A stretch of 19,800 nt of DNA from DASUKL01 sp036278755 (lineage in GTDB: Bacteria > Chloroflexota > Limnocylindria > Limnocylindrales > CSP1-4), in the NCBI GenBank assembly GCA_036278755.1, contig DASUKL010000094.1, positions 1-19,800 of the forward strand. The letters run 5' to 3'. The translations under genes were made by a program, and so were the position numbers. How positions within the stretch are numbered: the first letter of the stretch is position 1; each line of letters begins with the position of its first letter. Of the stretch, positions 14,359-19,800 are shown piece by piece. The notes under the pieces are model-generated. The model saw nothing but the letters and a program-made list of their open reading frames with translations. It searched no databases and had not been told where the DNA came from.

Positions 14359-15492
14359 CTAGACCCTCGCTGATCGCGTTGGGCGCGGCCGTGATGCCGT
14401 GGCCATGGCCGTGCCCGAGACGGCCAGGAACAGCAGCAGGGCGATCACGTCCAGCGACCCGCCTGCCTGCCAGGCCCAGGTGGAACCGAGGATGTCGCCG
14501 CCGACGACCCGGATCAGCAGGCCGACATGGAGCACGGCCAGGTGGGCGTAGAAGGCGGGCCGGTACGGCAAGGGCCGGCGGACGACCGAGGGCAGGATGA
14601 CCGGGGCGTGGCCGAAGACCATCGAGATGACGAAGCCCAGGAAGAGGGCGTGGAGCATGGCGTCGAACGCCCGCCCCGAGTCGAGCGCACCGTTCAGCAT
14701 CCAGGTCAGGCCGGCCACGGCGAGCCAGGCGTAGCCCACGAGCAGGCAGAGGGCGATGAACCGGGTGAGCCCCGCCCCGCGCACCGTGAGGCGAGCGATG
14801 TCGTTGCTGGCCAGCCAGGCCGCCAGGCCCAGCAGGCCCAGGCCACCGATACGGACGCCGAGATCCGGAGCCATCGCACTGAGGGCCACGCCGACCCCGA
14901 AGGTCACCGCCGCGATGGTGAAGAGGACCCTCGCCCGCGGGCTCAGGCGGCCGACACGGGAGAGCTCGAGCCGCTCGCCGACGATGGTGAGGACGAGGAA
15001 GGCGGCCAGCCAGGGCACCACCTGCGCGGTATCGCGACCGGCCAGGAGGAGCAGCCCGGCGCCCAGCCAGGCCACCGCTCCTGCCGCCTGGACGGTCGTG
15101 TGGAGCGAGCGTTCGATGCGCTCGAAGGCCACGTACATGGCCACGAAGCAGGCCCCGCCGAGGGTCAGCAGCGCCGGACCCAGGGGTTCCGCCAGCCCGA
15201 CCACCAGGCTCAGGCCACCGAGCCCCGCCGCCAGCGGCGCGAGATAGCCCCACGGCCGACCGAGGGCCACGGCTCGTTCGAGGGCGATGACCGTGCCCAG
15301 GAAGCCGAGGGTCATGAGCAGCCCATGGTCGGCCCCCAGGCGCAGCGAGGCGCTGGGCATGGGCAGGCCCAGCAGCACGAGGGCACCGGTGAGGCCGGCC
15401 AGGAGGGCCAGGATGCCCAGGCCCAGGAGCGGCAGGCGTCGGGGCAGGGCGGGCACACGGGCCGCCCCGGCCCGCTCGCTCAGCGCAACCAT
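14359..15492 (-). CDS. NnrS-like haem/copper membrane protein
   Basis: A 377-residue protein with about eleven or twelve hydrophobic helices, started at ATG 15492, which overlaps the upstream gene by 13 bases. The NnrS-type pattern is recognisable: an H-G-L-L-x-x-L-G-F-L-G-T helix early (ADHGLLMTLGFLGTVIALE) and, near the C-terminus, HALFLGFVISMVFGHAPVILP. These carry conserved His residues thought to bind haem or copper. NnrS proteins protect bacteria from nitric-oxide stress by limiting damage to iron and Fe-S proteins. The operon with a SufT-like protein and a SufR-like regulator, facing hemerythrin and DUF2249, fits this role. The assignment is from motif reading and context, and is less secure than the membrane location. 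Confidence 0.75.
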   Translation of the reverse strand: MVALSERAGAARVPALPRRLPLLGLGILALLAGLTGALVLLGLPMPSASLRLGADHGLLMTLGFLGTVIALERAVALGRPWGYLAPLAAGLGGLSLVVGLAEPLGPALLTLGGACFVAMYVAFERIERSLHTTVQAAGAVAWLGAGLLLLAGRDTAQVVPWLAAFLVLTIVGERLELSRVGRLSPRARVLFTIAAVTFGVGVALSAMAPDLGVRIGGLGLLGLAAWLASNDIARLTVRGAGLTRFIALCLLVGYAWLAVAGLTWMLNGALDSGRAFDAMLHALFLGFVISMVFGHAPVILPSVVRRPLPYRPAFYAHLAVLHVGLLIRVVGGDILGSTWAWQAGGSLDVIALLLFLAVSGTAMATASRPRPTRSARV

Positions 15493-15893
15493 CCCAGCTG
15501 GATCTTGGCCGCGTCGCTCATCCGGTCCGGGCTCCACAGCGGCTCGTAGGTGACCTCGATCTCGACGTCGAGGAGGCCCTCGATGTCGAGCAGCGCCCAG
15601 CGGATCTGGTCGGTGAGGTAGGAGCCGATGGGGCAGGCCGGCGTGGTCGTGGTCATGCGGATGGTCGCCAGGCCGTCACGCACGCTGACGCCGTAGACGA
15701 GGCCCAGGTCCATGATGTTGACGCCCAGCTCAGGGTCCATGACCTCGCACAGCTGCCGGCGGATCTGCTCCTCGTCGACCCTGAGCCCGAGCAGCGAGGC
15801 GACGCTGGGCGGCGAGCCGGCCCTGACTGCGGGGTCGACGTTGGGCGGTGGGCCAGCGATGGAGGCGACACGAGGGTGATGCTCGTCGGTCAT
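15480..15893 (-). CDS. MIP18-family (PaaD/SufT-like) metal-sulfur cluster assembly factor
   Basis: A 137-residue protein; residues 1-35 are a variable tail, and the MIP18/DUF59 domain follows. Signatures are VMDPELGVNIMDLGLVYGV with the conserved Asp-Pro-Glu, then MTTTTPACPIGSYLTDQI containing the conserved reactive Cys, and the end VEVTYEPLWSPDRMSDAAKIQLGW-like segment seen in SufT proteins. The family helps mature Fe-S proteins; PaaD is the phenylacetate-oxygenase relative. Its ATG overlaps the regulator's stop (ATGA), and the nnrS-like gene overlaps its own end, so all three are co-expressed. A role in repairing or supplying clusters under nitrosative or oxidative stress is inferred from context. 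Confidence 0.92.
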   Translation of the reverse strand: MTDEHHPRVASIAGPPPNVDPAVRAGSPPSVASLLGLRVDEEQIRRQLCEVMDPELGVNIMDLGLVYGVSVRDGLATIRMTTTTPACPIGSYLTDQIRWALLDIEGLLDVEIEVTYEPLWSPDRMSDAAKIQLGWLR

Positions 15894-16660
15894 GAGGCTG
15901 GGACTCCATCGGCTGCGGTCGGGGCGAGATGGGCCAGGCAGAGGTCCGGCCGTACGAACGGCTCGAGGCGGGTCGCCTCCAGCGGGGCCTCGAGCCCCTG
16001 CAGAGCGCCCCGCATGAGCCCCAGGTGGACGCCACAGACGACCGTCCGCCGCTGGCCCACGATGGCCGCGAACGGACAGCGGCGGAGGCCCAGCGTGCCA
16101 CTCGGCCCGGCGCTCAGGTCCGGGGCGAAGCCGGCTCCGTCGAGGATGGCGACGAGGCGGCCCACGGCCGCCGGTCCGGTGGGCGTGGGCGGCGCGCCGG
16201 CGACGAGGGCCTGGCCCCAGCGCTCCCCGGCCGCCTCGGCGGCGGCGCGCCGATCGGCCCCCGCGGCGAGCTGGTCAGCCAGGGCGGCGGCCAGGGCCTG
16301 GTAGGCCGGCCGCCGGTCCGGAGCGTTGGCCCCACGGTTCTCATCGGCCTCCACCGGGGCGAGGGTCTGTCCCGAGGCGGCGACCGGCGGGCCCGCAAGG
16401 GCCGCGTGTCGGACGGTATACCGATAGCCCGGGCGGCCACGGCCGGTCGGTCGGGCCAGGCTGCGATCGACGAGGCGGGCGGCCATCAGCGGCTCGAGCT
16501 GCTCGCGGACAGAGTTGGCGTGGAGGCCCATGGCTGCGGCCAGCTCGGTCACGGACAGGGGCCGGTGCGCGGCCCGCAGCACGGCCAGGAGGCCGGCACG
16601 GGTGCTGCTGGCCAGCGCCCGGTGGGTGGTGAGCGAGGCGGTCAGGAGGTCATTCGGCAC
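15890..16660 (-). CDS. SufR-like HTH transcriptional regulator with Cys-rich C-terminus
   Basis: From GTG 16660 the protein has 256 residues; GTG 16675 and TTG 16696 are alternatives. I chose 16660 because CAAAAT lies 6 bases upstream with TTGATA a further 18 bp away, matching the leaderless pattern of the window. An N-terminal winged helix-turn-helix (RAGLLAVLRAAHRPLSVTELA, then GLHANSVREQLEPLMAARLVDR) is followed by a helical middle region. The C-terminus has Cys in RRCPFA (codon 16076-16078), VVCGVH (16034-16036) and DLCLAH (15938-15940). This CPF...VCG...C arrangement resembles Fe-S-binding SufR/DeoR-type regulators, which sense cluster or redox/NO status. It heads the operon with SufT- and NnrS-like genes and faces the hemerythrin gene. 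Confidence 0.83.
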   Translation of the reverse strand: MPNDLLTASLTTHRALASSTRAGLLAVLRAAHRPLSVTELAAAMGLHANSVREQLEPLMAARLVDRSLARPTGRGRPGYRYTVRHAALAGPPVAASGQTLAPVEADENRGANAPDRRPAYQALAAALADQLAAGADRRAAAEAAGERWGQALVAGAPPTPTGPAAVGRLVAILDGAGFAPDLSAGPSGTLGLRRCPFAAIVGQRRTVVCGVHLGLMRGALQGLEAPLEATRLEPFVRPDLCLAHLAPTAADGVPAS

Positions 16661-16722
16661 GCTTGCATTTTGCACGGTAATCGGCGTAAATATCAAGTGG
16701 TGGCCAGAACGGCTGCAGGAGG
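16661..16722. promoter_or_regulatory. Interlocked divergent promoters with candidate operator
   Basis: An AT-richer patch in GC-rich DNA. Minus strand: TTGATA (complement of 16691-16696), N18, CAAAAT (complement of 16667-16672), 6 nt to GTG 16660. Plus strand: TTGCAT (16663-16668), N18, TAAATA (16687-16692), then AGGAGG at 16717-16722. Each promoter's -10 overlaps the other's -35 by two bases. The repeat TGCA-TTT-TGCA (16664-16674) lies under both and is a candidate regulator site. Confidence 0.6.
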
Positions 16723-16728
16723 ATGACG

Positions 16729-17196
16729 ATGACGATCACGATCTCGGACCCGGAAGCGGCCGCCGCGGCAGCGATCCGGGCCCATCACGCCGAGCTGGGG
16801 GCAGGCCTGCGACAGCGCACCGAGGGGCTCCATGACGCTGTCCGCCTCGGCCTGGACGAGGCTGCCGCTCGGTCCGAGCTCCTGGCCTTCTTGCGCGGCG
16901 AGCTGCTGCCCCACGCCGCGGCCGAGGAGCGGACGCTCTACCCGGCCGCCGCCCGCGGGCGGGCCAGCCTGCTGGTGGAGGCCATGCTCGAGGAGCATCG
17001 GCGCCTGCTGGCGGAGGTCGATGCCCTGGCCGCGGCCCCCGCGCCGATCCTCGCGGCCTCCGCCGCGGCGGCCATCAGGGCCCTCTTCGACGCCCACCTG
17101 TGGAAGGAGAACGAGCTGCTGGTCCCCTTCCTAGCGGCGGAGCCCGACCTCTCCCTGGCCGGCCTGCTGGGGGGGATGCATGAGCTCGTGGGCTAG
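16729..17196 (+). CDS. Hemerythrin HHE-domain protein
   Basis: A 155-residue, Ala/Leu-rich four-helix-bundle protein. ATG 16729 is chosen over ATG 16723 because AGGAGG ends at 16722, giving a 6-base spacing. Diiron ligand candidates occur in the expected order: H19/H20 in IRAHHAEL, H62 with E66 in LLPHAAAEERTLYP, H90 in EEHRRLL, and H123 with E127 in FDAHLWKENELLVPF. Such proteins bind O2 or NO, or store iron, and the Ric/YtfE and DNR-type relatives are induced by nitric oxide and help repair Fe-S clusters. It has a normal ribosome binding site and a leader of about 30 bases. The next gene starts 16 bases after its stop. It is probably controlled by the divergent SufR-like regulator. Confidence 0.88.
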   Translation: MTITISDPEAAAAAAIRAHHAELGAGLRQRTEGLHDAVRLGLDEAAARSELLAFLRGELLPHAAAEERTLYPAAARGRASLLVEAMLEEHRRLLAEVDALAAAPAPILAASAAAAIRALFDAHLWKENELLVPFLAAEPDLSLAGLLGGMHELVG

Positions 17197-17212
17197 ACGA
17201 AGCCCTGACGCG

Positions 17213-17731
17213 ATGACGAGCGAGGCCTCCGACGCGGCTGCGCGCGACGCGGCTGTGCCCGATGCGGCCGTGGCGATCCTGACCACGACCCTCGTCAAGG
17301 CCTTGCGCCGCTTGGGCGAGGCCGGTCAGCCGGCCGTCGCCAGCCGCCTGGCGGCCACGGCCTATGTCGGCCTCCGCCACGACCAACCTCGAAGCGCCGC
17401 TCGCCTGAACGGCGTCATGCATCACCTCGCCCGGCTCGAAGGATCCGGCGAGCCGATAGACCGGAGGTACGGCACCATGACCGAGCAGCCCACCCTCGAC
17501 GTGCGGAGCGAACCGCCCGTCCGCCGCCACACCCTCATCTTCGAGACGTACGAGGCCCTCGCGCCGGGCGACGCCTTCGTGCTCGTCAATGACCACGACC
17601 CCAAGCCGCTCTACTACCAGTTCGCCGCCGAGCACGCCGGCGCCTTCAGCTGGGACTACCTGGAGCAGGGCCCCGAGGTCTGGCGGGTCCGCATCGGGCG
17701 GACCCCGGTGGGCGTCCAAGCGAAGGGCTGA
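17213..17731 (+). CDS. DUF2249 protein with N-terminal helical domain (possible gene fusion)
   Basis: A 172-residue protein from ATG 17213; ATG 17180, overlapping the hemerythrin gene, is an alternative. Residues 1 to about 85 are helical (AVAILTTTLVKALRRLGEAGQPAVASRLA, in two stretches, then SAARLNGVMHHLARLEG). Residues 95-165 are a DUF2249 domain (LDVRSEPPVRRHTLIFETYEAL, in part; NDHDPKPLYYQF; FSWDYLEQGPEVWRVRIGR). DUF2249 genes recur beside hemerythrins, NnrS and NO reductases in denitrifiers, but their biochemistry is unsettled. Between the domains lies a good internal start: GGAGG at 17463-17467 and ATG 17477, in frame. The DUF2249 part may therefore also be made separately, or two ancestral genes may have fused. 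Confidence 0.85.
   Translation: MTSEASDAAARDAAVPDAAVAILTTTLVKALRRLGEAGQPAVASRLAATAYVGLRHDQPRSAARLNGVMHHLARLEGSGEPIDRRYGTMTEQPTLDVRSEPPVRRHTLIFETYEALAPGDAFVLVNDHDPKPLYYQFAAEHAGAFSWDYLEQGPEVWRVRIGRTPVGVQAKG
17477..17731 (+). other. Possible internal translation start for stand-alone DUF2249
   Basis: GGAGG (17463-17467), a 9-base spacer and ATG 17477 in the same frame would give an 84-residue protein that is exactly the DUF2249 domain. This is an alternative product of the longer gene and not counted as a second gene. Confidence 0.4.
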
Positions 17732-17736
17732 TCAGG

Positions 17737-17752
17737 ACCGCCTGAGGGCGGT
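17737..17752 (+). terminator. Hairpin between the DUF2249 gene and the tRNA
   Basis: ACCGCC, loop TGAG, GGCGGT: a perfect 6-bp stem starting 6 bases after the stop codon and ending 2 bases before the tRNA -10 element. No T-run follows. It probably closes the hemerythrin operon. Confidence 0.5.
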
Positions 17753-17754
17753 GC

Positions 17755-17760
17755 TAGGAT
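17755..17760 (+). promoter_or_regulatory. tRNA promoter -10 element
   Basis: TAGGAT ends 6 bases before the first tRNA nucleotide, so transcription would begin at or within a base or two of mature G1. The -35 position (17 bp upstream, 17732-17737) reads TCAGGA, the same hexamer and spacing found upstream of the TACCAT at 19251. Confidence 0.5.
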
Positions 17761-17766
17761 GGCGGC

Positions 17767-17842
17767 GGGGGAGTAGCTCAACGGTCAGAGCGGCCGGCTT
17801 ATATCCGGCTGGTTCCTGGTTCGAATCCAGGCTCCCCTACCA
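17767..17842 (+). tRNA. tRNA-Ile (anticodon UAU)
   Basis: A 76-nt cloverleaf with encoded CCA. The acceptor stem GGGGGAG/CTCCCCT pairs fully, with a G-U wobble at 1-72. D arm GCTC/GAGC has an 8-base loop. Anticodon stem GCCGG/CCGGC encloses loop CTTATAT. T arm CCTGG/CCAGG has loop TTCGAAT. The anticodon TAT at 17800-17802 reads AUA. Most bacteria read AUA with a CAU tRNA modified to lysidine, so this form is uncommon. All arms are intact and I see no sign of a pseudogene. Confidence 0.93.
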
Positions 17843-17859
17843 CCCCTGAGGTTCCCGAC

Positions 17860-19209
17860 ATGGAATCCCCGACGCCCAGCAGTGCCCCGCCGGCGGTCGC
17901 CGACCCTTCGACCAGGACCGACCGCGGCGCAGGGTTCGACGTCGCGGCCATCCGGGCCCATTTCCCGGCTCTGGCTCGCCAGCAGGACGGCCGGCCCGTG
18001 GTCTTCCTCGACGGTCCCGGCGGCAGCCAGGTCCCGGGCGCCGTCGTCGAGGCCGTCTCGCGCTACCTGAGCGACACGAACGCCAACGCGGGCGGAGCCT
18101 TCGTCACGAGCCAGGAGAGCGACCTGATCGTGGCCCAAGCCCACGCCGCGGCGGCCGACCTCCTGGGCGCCGCTTCCCCGGACGAGGTCAAGTTCGGGCC
18201 GAACATGACGACGCTCACCCTGGGCCTTTCGCGGGCCATCGGGGCCACGCTCCGGCCGGGCGACGAGATCGTCATCACCCGACTCGACCACGAGGCCGAT
18301 CGGGGGCCCTGGCAGCTGGCCGCGCGCGACGCCGGGGCCGTCATCCGGGAGGTCGACTTCGACCCCCAGACGTGCACCCTGCGCCTCGACGGCCCGGACG
18401 GCCTGGGCGGCCTCCTGGGCCCCCGGACCCGGTTGGTGGCGGTGGGCTACGCCTCGAACGCGGTGGGCACCATCAACCCCGTGGCCGAGATCGTCCGCCG
18501 GGCCCATGCGGTCGGTGCCCTGGCCTTCGTCGACGCCGTCCACTACGCGCCCCACGGCCTCATCGACGTCCAGGCCCTGGGAGCCGACTTCCTGGCCTGC
18601 TCGGCCTACAAGTTCTTCGGCCCCCACGTCGGCCTGTTGTGGGGCCGGCTCGAGCTGCTCCACAGCCTGCCGGCCTATAAGGTCCGTCCGGCCCACGATC
18701 GCTGGGAGACCGGGACGCCGAACCACGAGGGTCTGGCGGGGACGTCGGCCGCGGTGGACTACCTGGCCGAGCTCGGCCGTTCGTTGGGCGCTGGGGGCCT
18801 GGCTCGGCGGCCGGCCATCGAACGGGCCATGGCCTCGGTCGTCGACTGGGAGGCCGGTCTGTCGGCCCGCTTCCTCGAGGGCGTCTCGGGCATCGCCGGC
18901 CTGCGCCTGTGGGGCTCGGTCGATCCCGCTCGAAGCCGGGAGCGGACCCCGACCTTCGCCCTGCGCCTGGAGGGCTGGGCGCCGCGGGCCCTGGCCGAGG
19001 AGCTGGGCCGCCGCGGCATCTTCGTCTGGGACGGCGACTTCTACGCCACGGCCCTCATCGAGCGGCTAGGCCTGGCCGAGCGCGGCGGTGTGGTGCGGGC
19101 CGGCTTCGCCCACTACACCACCTCCGAAGAAGTCGACCGGCTGCTGGACGAGCTGCGCGACCTGGCCGCCCAGGCCCCGGGCAGCGGGGGAGCCGCGAGC
19201 GGCCGGTAG
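17860..19209 (+). CDS. Cysteine-desulfurase-like protein (VC1184 family, class V aminotransferase fold)
   Basis: A 449-residue PLP enzyme with an N-terminal tail of about 25 residues. Family features are VVFLDGPGGSQVPGAVVEA (47-65), FGPNMTTLTLGLSRAIG, DHEAD (143-147), YASNAVGTINPV (197-208), FVDAVHYAPHGLIDV with D225 and H228, and CSAYKFFGPHVGLLWGR with the PLP lysine K251. WETGTPNHEGLAGT follows. This set, notably KFFGPHxG and WExGTPNxE, marks the VC1184-type subgroup usually annotated as cysteine-desulfurase-like. Members lack the mobile Cys loop of SufS and their reaction is not established. The gene starts 17 bases after the tRNA and may be partly read through from it; no strong Shine-Dalgarno sequence is seen. 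Confidence 0.93.
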   Translation: MESPTPSSAPPAVADPSTRTDRGAGFDVAAIRAHFPALARQQDGRPVVFLDGPGGSQVPGAVVEAVSRYLSDTNANAGGAFVTSQESDLIVAQAHAAAADLLGAASPDEVKFGPNMTTLTLGLSRAIGATLRPGDEIVITRLDHEADRGPWQLAARDAGAVIREVDFDPQTCTLRLDGPDGLGGLLGPRTRLVAVGYASNAVGTINPVAEIVRRAHAVGALAFVDAVHYAPHGLIDVQALGADFLACSAYKFFGPHVGLLWGRLELLHSLPAYKVRPAHDRWETGTPNHEGLAGTSAAVDYLAELGRSLGAGGLARRPAIERAMASVVDWEAGLSARFLEGVSGIAGLRLWGSVDPARSRERTPTFALRLEGWAPRALAEELGRRGIFVWDGDFYATALIERLGLAERGGVVRAGFAHYTTSEEVDRLLDELRDLAAQAPGSGGAASGR

Positions 19210-19227
19210 GGCCGGAGCGGGACCCGG

Positions 19228-19256
19228 TCAGGACTATCGGGGGACGGAGGTACCAT
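19228..19256 (+). promoter_or_regulatory. Candidate promoter TCAGGA-N17-TACCAT
   Basis: TACCAT (19251-19256) lies 77 bases before the start codon at 19333. The hexamer 17 bp upstream, TCAGGA (19228-19233), equals that in front of the tRNA. The leader of about 70 bases includes GC-rich inverted segments near 19260-19280. Confidence 0.4.
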
Positions 19257-19332
19257 TGCCCGCCGCCCCGCGGGGGGCGCATCCTCTGGGCGCTTCCGGG
19301 CCCATCGGCCCAGGACCGGAGGATCGATCTCG

Positions 19333-19800
19333 TTGTCATCTTTTGGACTCATCCCGGGCCGGCGTATCGGGCCGCTCGGGGCGACCCTCATCAGCACCGC
19401 GCTCTTCGTGCTGCTCGTGGCCGGACCGGCCGTCGGGGCGACCGCCCCGCGGCTGTCCGATGGCGGCGTCACGCCGGGCAGTGGCCACGCCGGCGATGCC
19501 TTCCGCTTCTCGATCACGGTCGAGTTCCGCTCCCACGACCGCCTCGACGGCACGGCCGTCAAGCTCGTCGTGGACGGTCTGGATCATCCGATCACTAGCG
19601 CCTCCCCGGTCGACGGCGGCTGGCGCTACACGATCAGCCTGACGCTGCCCGCCGGCTCCCACGCCTGGCAGTTCGTCGTCACGCAGCACGGCGCGTCGAG
19701 CACCTGGCCCTCCGACGCCCCTGCGACGCTGGTGGTGAGCCCCACGCCAACGCCGACCCCCACCCCGAAGCCGACGCCGCGGCCGACCGTCGCGCCGACG
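19333..19800 (+). CDS. Secreted or surface protein with Ig-like domain and Pro-Thr linker (cut by window edge)
   Basis: An open frame of 156 codons from TTG 19333 to the right edge. GGAGGA (19318-19323) lies 9 bases before the TTG and supports this start. Residues 1-36 form a signal peptide: Arg-Arg at 10-11, a hydrophobic core (LISTALFVLLVAGPAVGA) and a likely cleavage after A36. Residues 45-135 resemble an Ig-like extracellular domain: GHAGDAFRFSITVEF, then VKLVVDGLDHPITSAS, then WRYTISLTLPAGSHAWQFVV. After it comes a run of Pro-Thr dipeptides with Lys and Arg (from about residue 138), typical of linkers between a surface domain and a further module or anchor. The rest of the protein is outside the window; function is unknown. 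Confidence 0.8.
   Translation, partial: MSSFGLIPGRRIGPLGATLISTALFVLLVAGPAVGATAPRLSDGGVTPGSGHAGDAFRFSITVEFRSHDRLDGTAVKLVVDGLDHPITSASPVDGGWRYTISLTLPAGSHAWQFVVTQHGASSTWPSDAPATLVVSPTPTPTPTPKPTPRPTVAPT

Noticed and set aside
14527..15549. Plus-strand open frame (340 codons) opposite the nnrS-like gene, and the minus-strand frame 14111-15253
   Set aside because: Both are other-frame readings of the nnrS-like gene; only the 14359-15492 frame gives coherent hydrophobic helices.
16723..16740. GATGAC-type short repeats near the hemerythrin start as an operator
   Set aside because: They are start and Thr codons (ATG ACG ATG ACG) immediately after the Shine-Dalgarno sequence and need no further explanation.
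19740..19800. Pro-Thr coding tract as a microsatellite or CRISPR-like repeat
   Set aside because: The DNA copies are irregular, with no spacers or conserved repeat unit; it is simply a Pro-Thr protein linker.

Overview
The window is a compact, very GC-rich (about 70% by eye) bacterial chromosome segment. It carries about 20 ordinary protein genes, one tRNA and almost no spacer DNA. No insertion sequence, prophage or CRISPR array is visible. The gene mix suggests a high-GC member of the Chloroflexota, for example a Limnocylindria/Ellin6529-type soil or freshwater lineage: an archaeal-type ATP-dependent DNA ligase, a VC1184-type cysteine-desulfurase-like protein, an FTCD_C-type cyclohydrolase beside folD and formate-THF ligase, and a hemerythrin/DUF2249/NnrS group. 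An actinobacterium is not excluded; the assignment is inference. Many genes lack a Shine-Dalgarno sequence and instead have a TANNNT-like -10 element 6-8 bases before the start codon, so leaderless transcription appears common.

Layout. 1-1522: two divergent polytopic membrane proteins, the left one cut by the window edge. 1519-3136: DNA polymerase IV (dinB), then a promoter carrying two Gram-positive-type LexA boxes that drives an unrecognised 93-residue protein. 3246-6569: a one-carbon operon (FTCD_C cyclohydrolase, folD, formate-THF ligase) in which FolD lacks the cyclohydrolase lysine. 6712-8708: an A-type Fe-S carrier, a sulfite-oxidase-like molybdoenzyme on the minus strand, and a minus-strand GNAT plus small helical protein pair. 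8735-11082: ATP-dependent DNA ligase and a conserved-looking hypothetical. 11107-13694: a two-domain rhodanese without the catalytic cysteine, divergent from a class V aminotransferase followed by a small membrane protein. 13914-14339: a disordered hypothetical.

14359-17731 is a divergent island: a SufR-like HTH regulator, a MIP18/SufT-like protein and an NnrS-like membrane protein on the minus strand, facing a hemerythrin and a DUF2249 protein on the plus strand. The two arms start from interlocked promoters. Its composition points to nitric-oxide or Fe-S stress handling. 17767-17842 is a tRNA-Ile with anticodon UAU, an uncommon bacterial solution for AUA. It is followed by a cysteine-desulfurase-like protein and, at the right edge, the start of a secreted Ig-like protein with a Pro-Thr linker.

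The clearest leads are the twin SOS boxes in front of the orphan 93-residue gene, the inferred division of labour between FchA-like cyclohydrolase and a lysine-less FolD, the regulator-controlled hemerythrin/DUF2249/NnrS/SufT island, the tRNA-Ile(UAU), and three ultra-short divergent promoters in which -10 elements overlap or sit in each other's -35 position.
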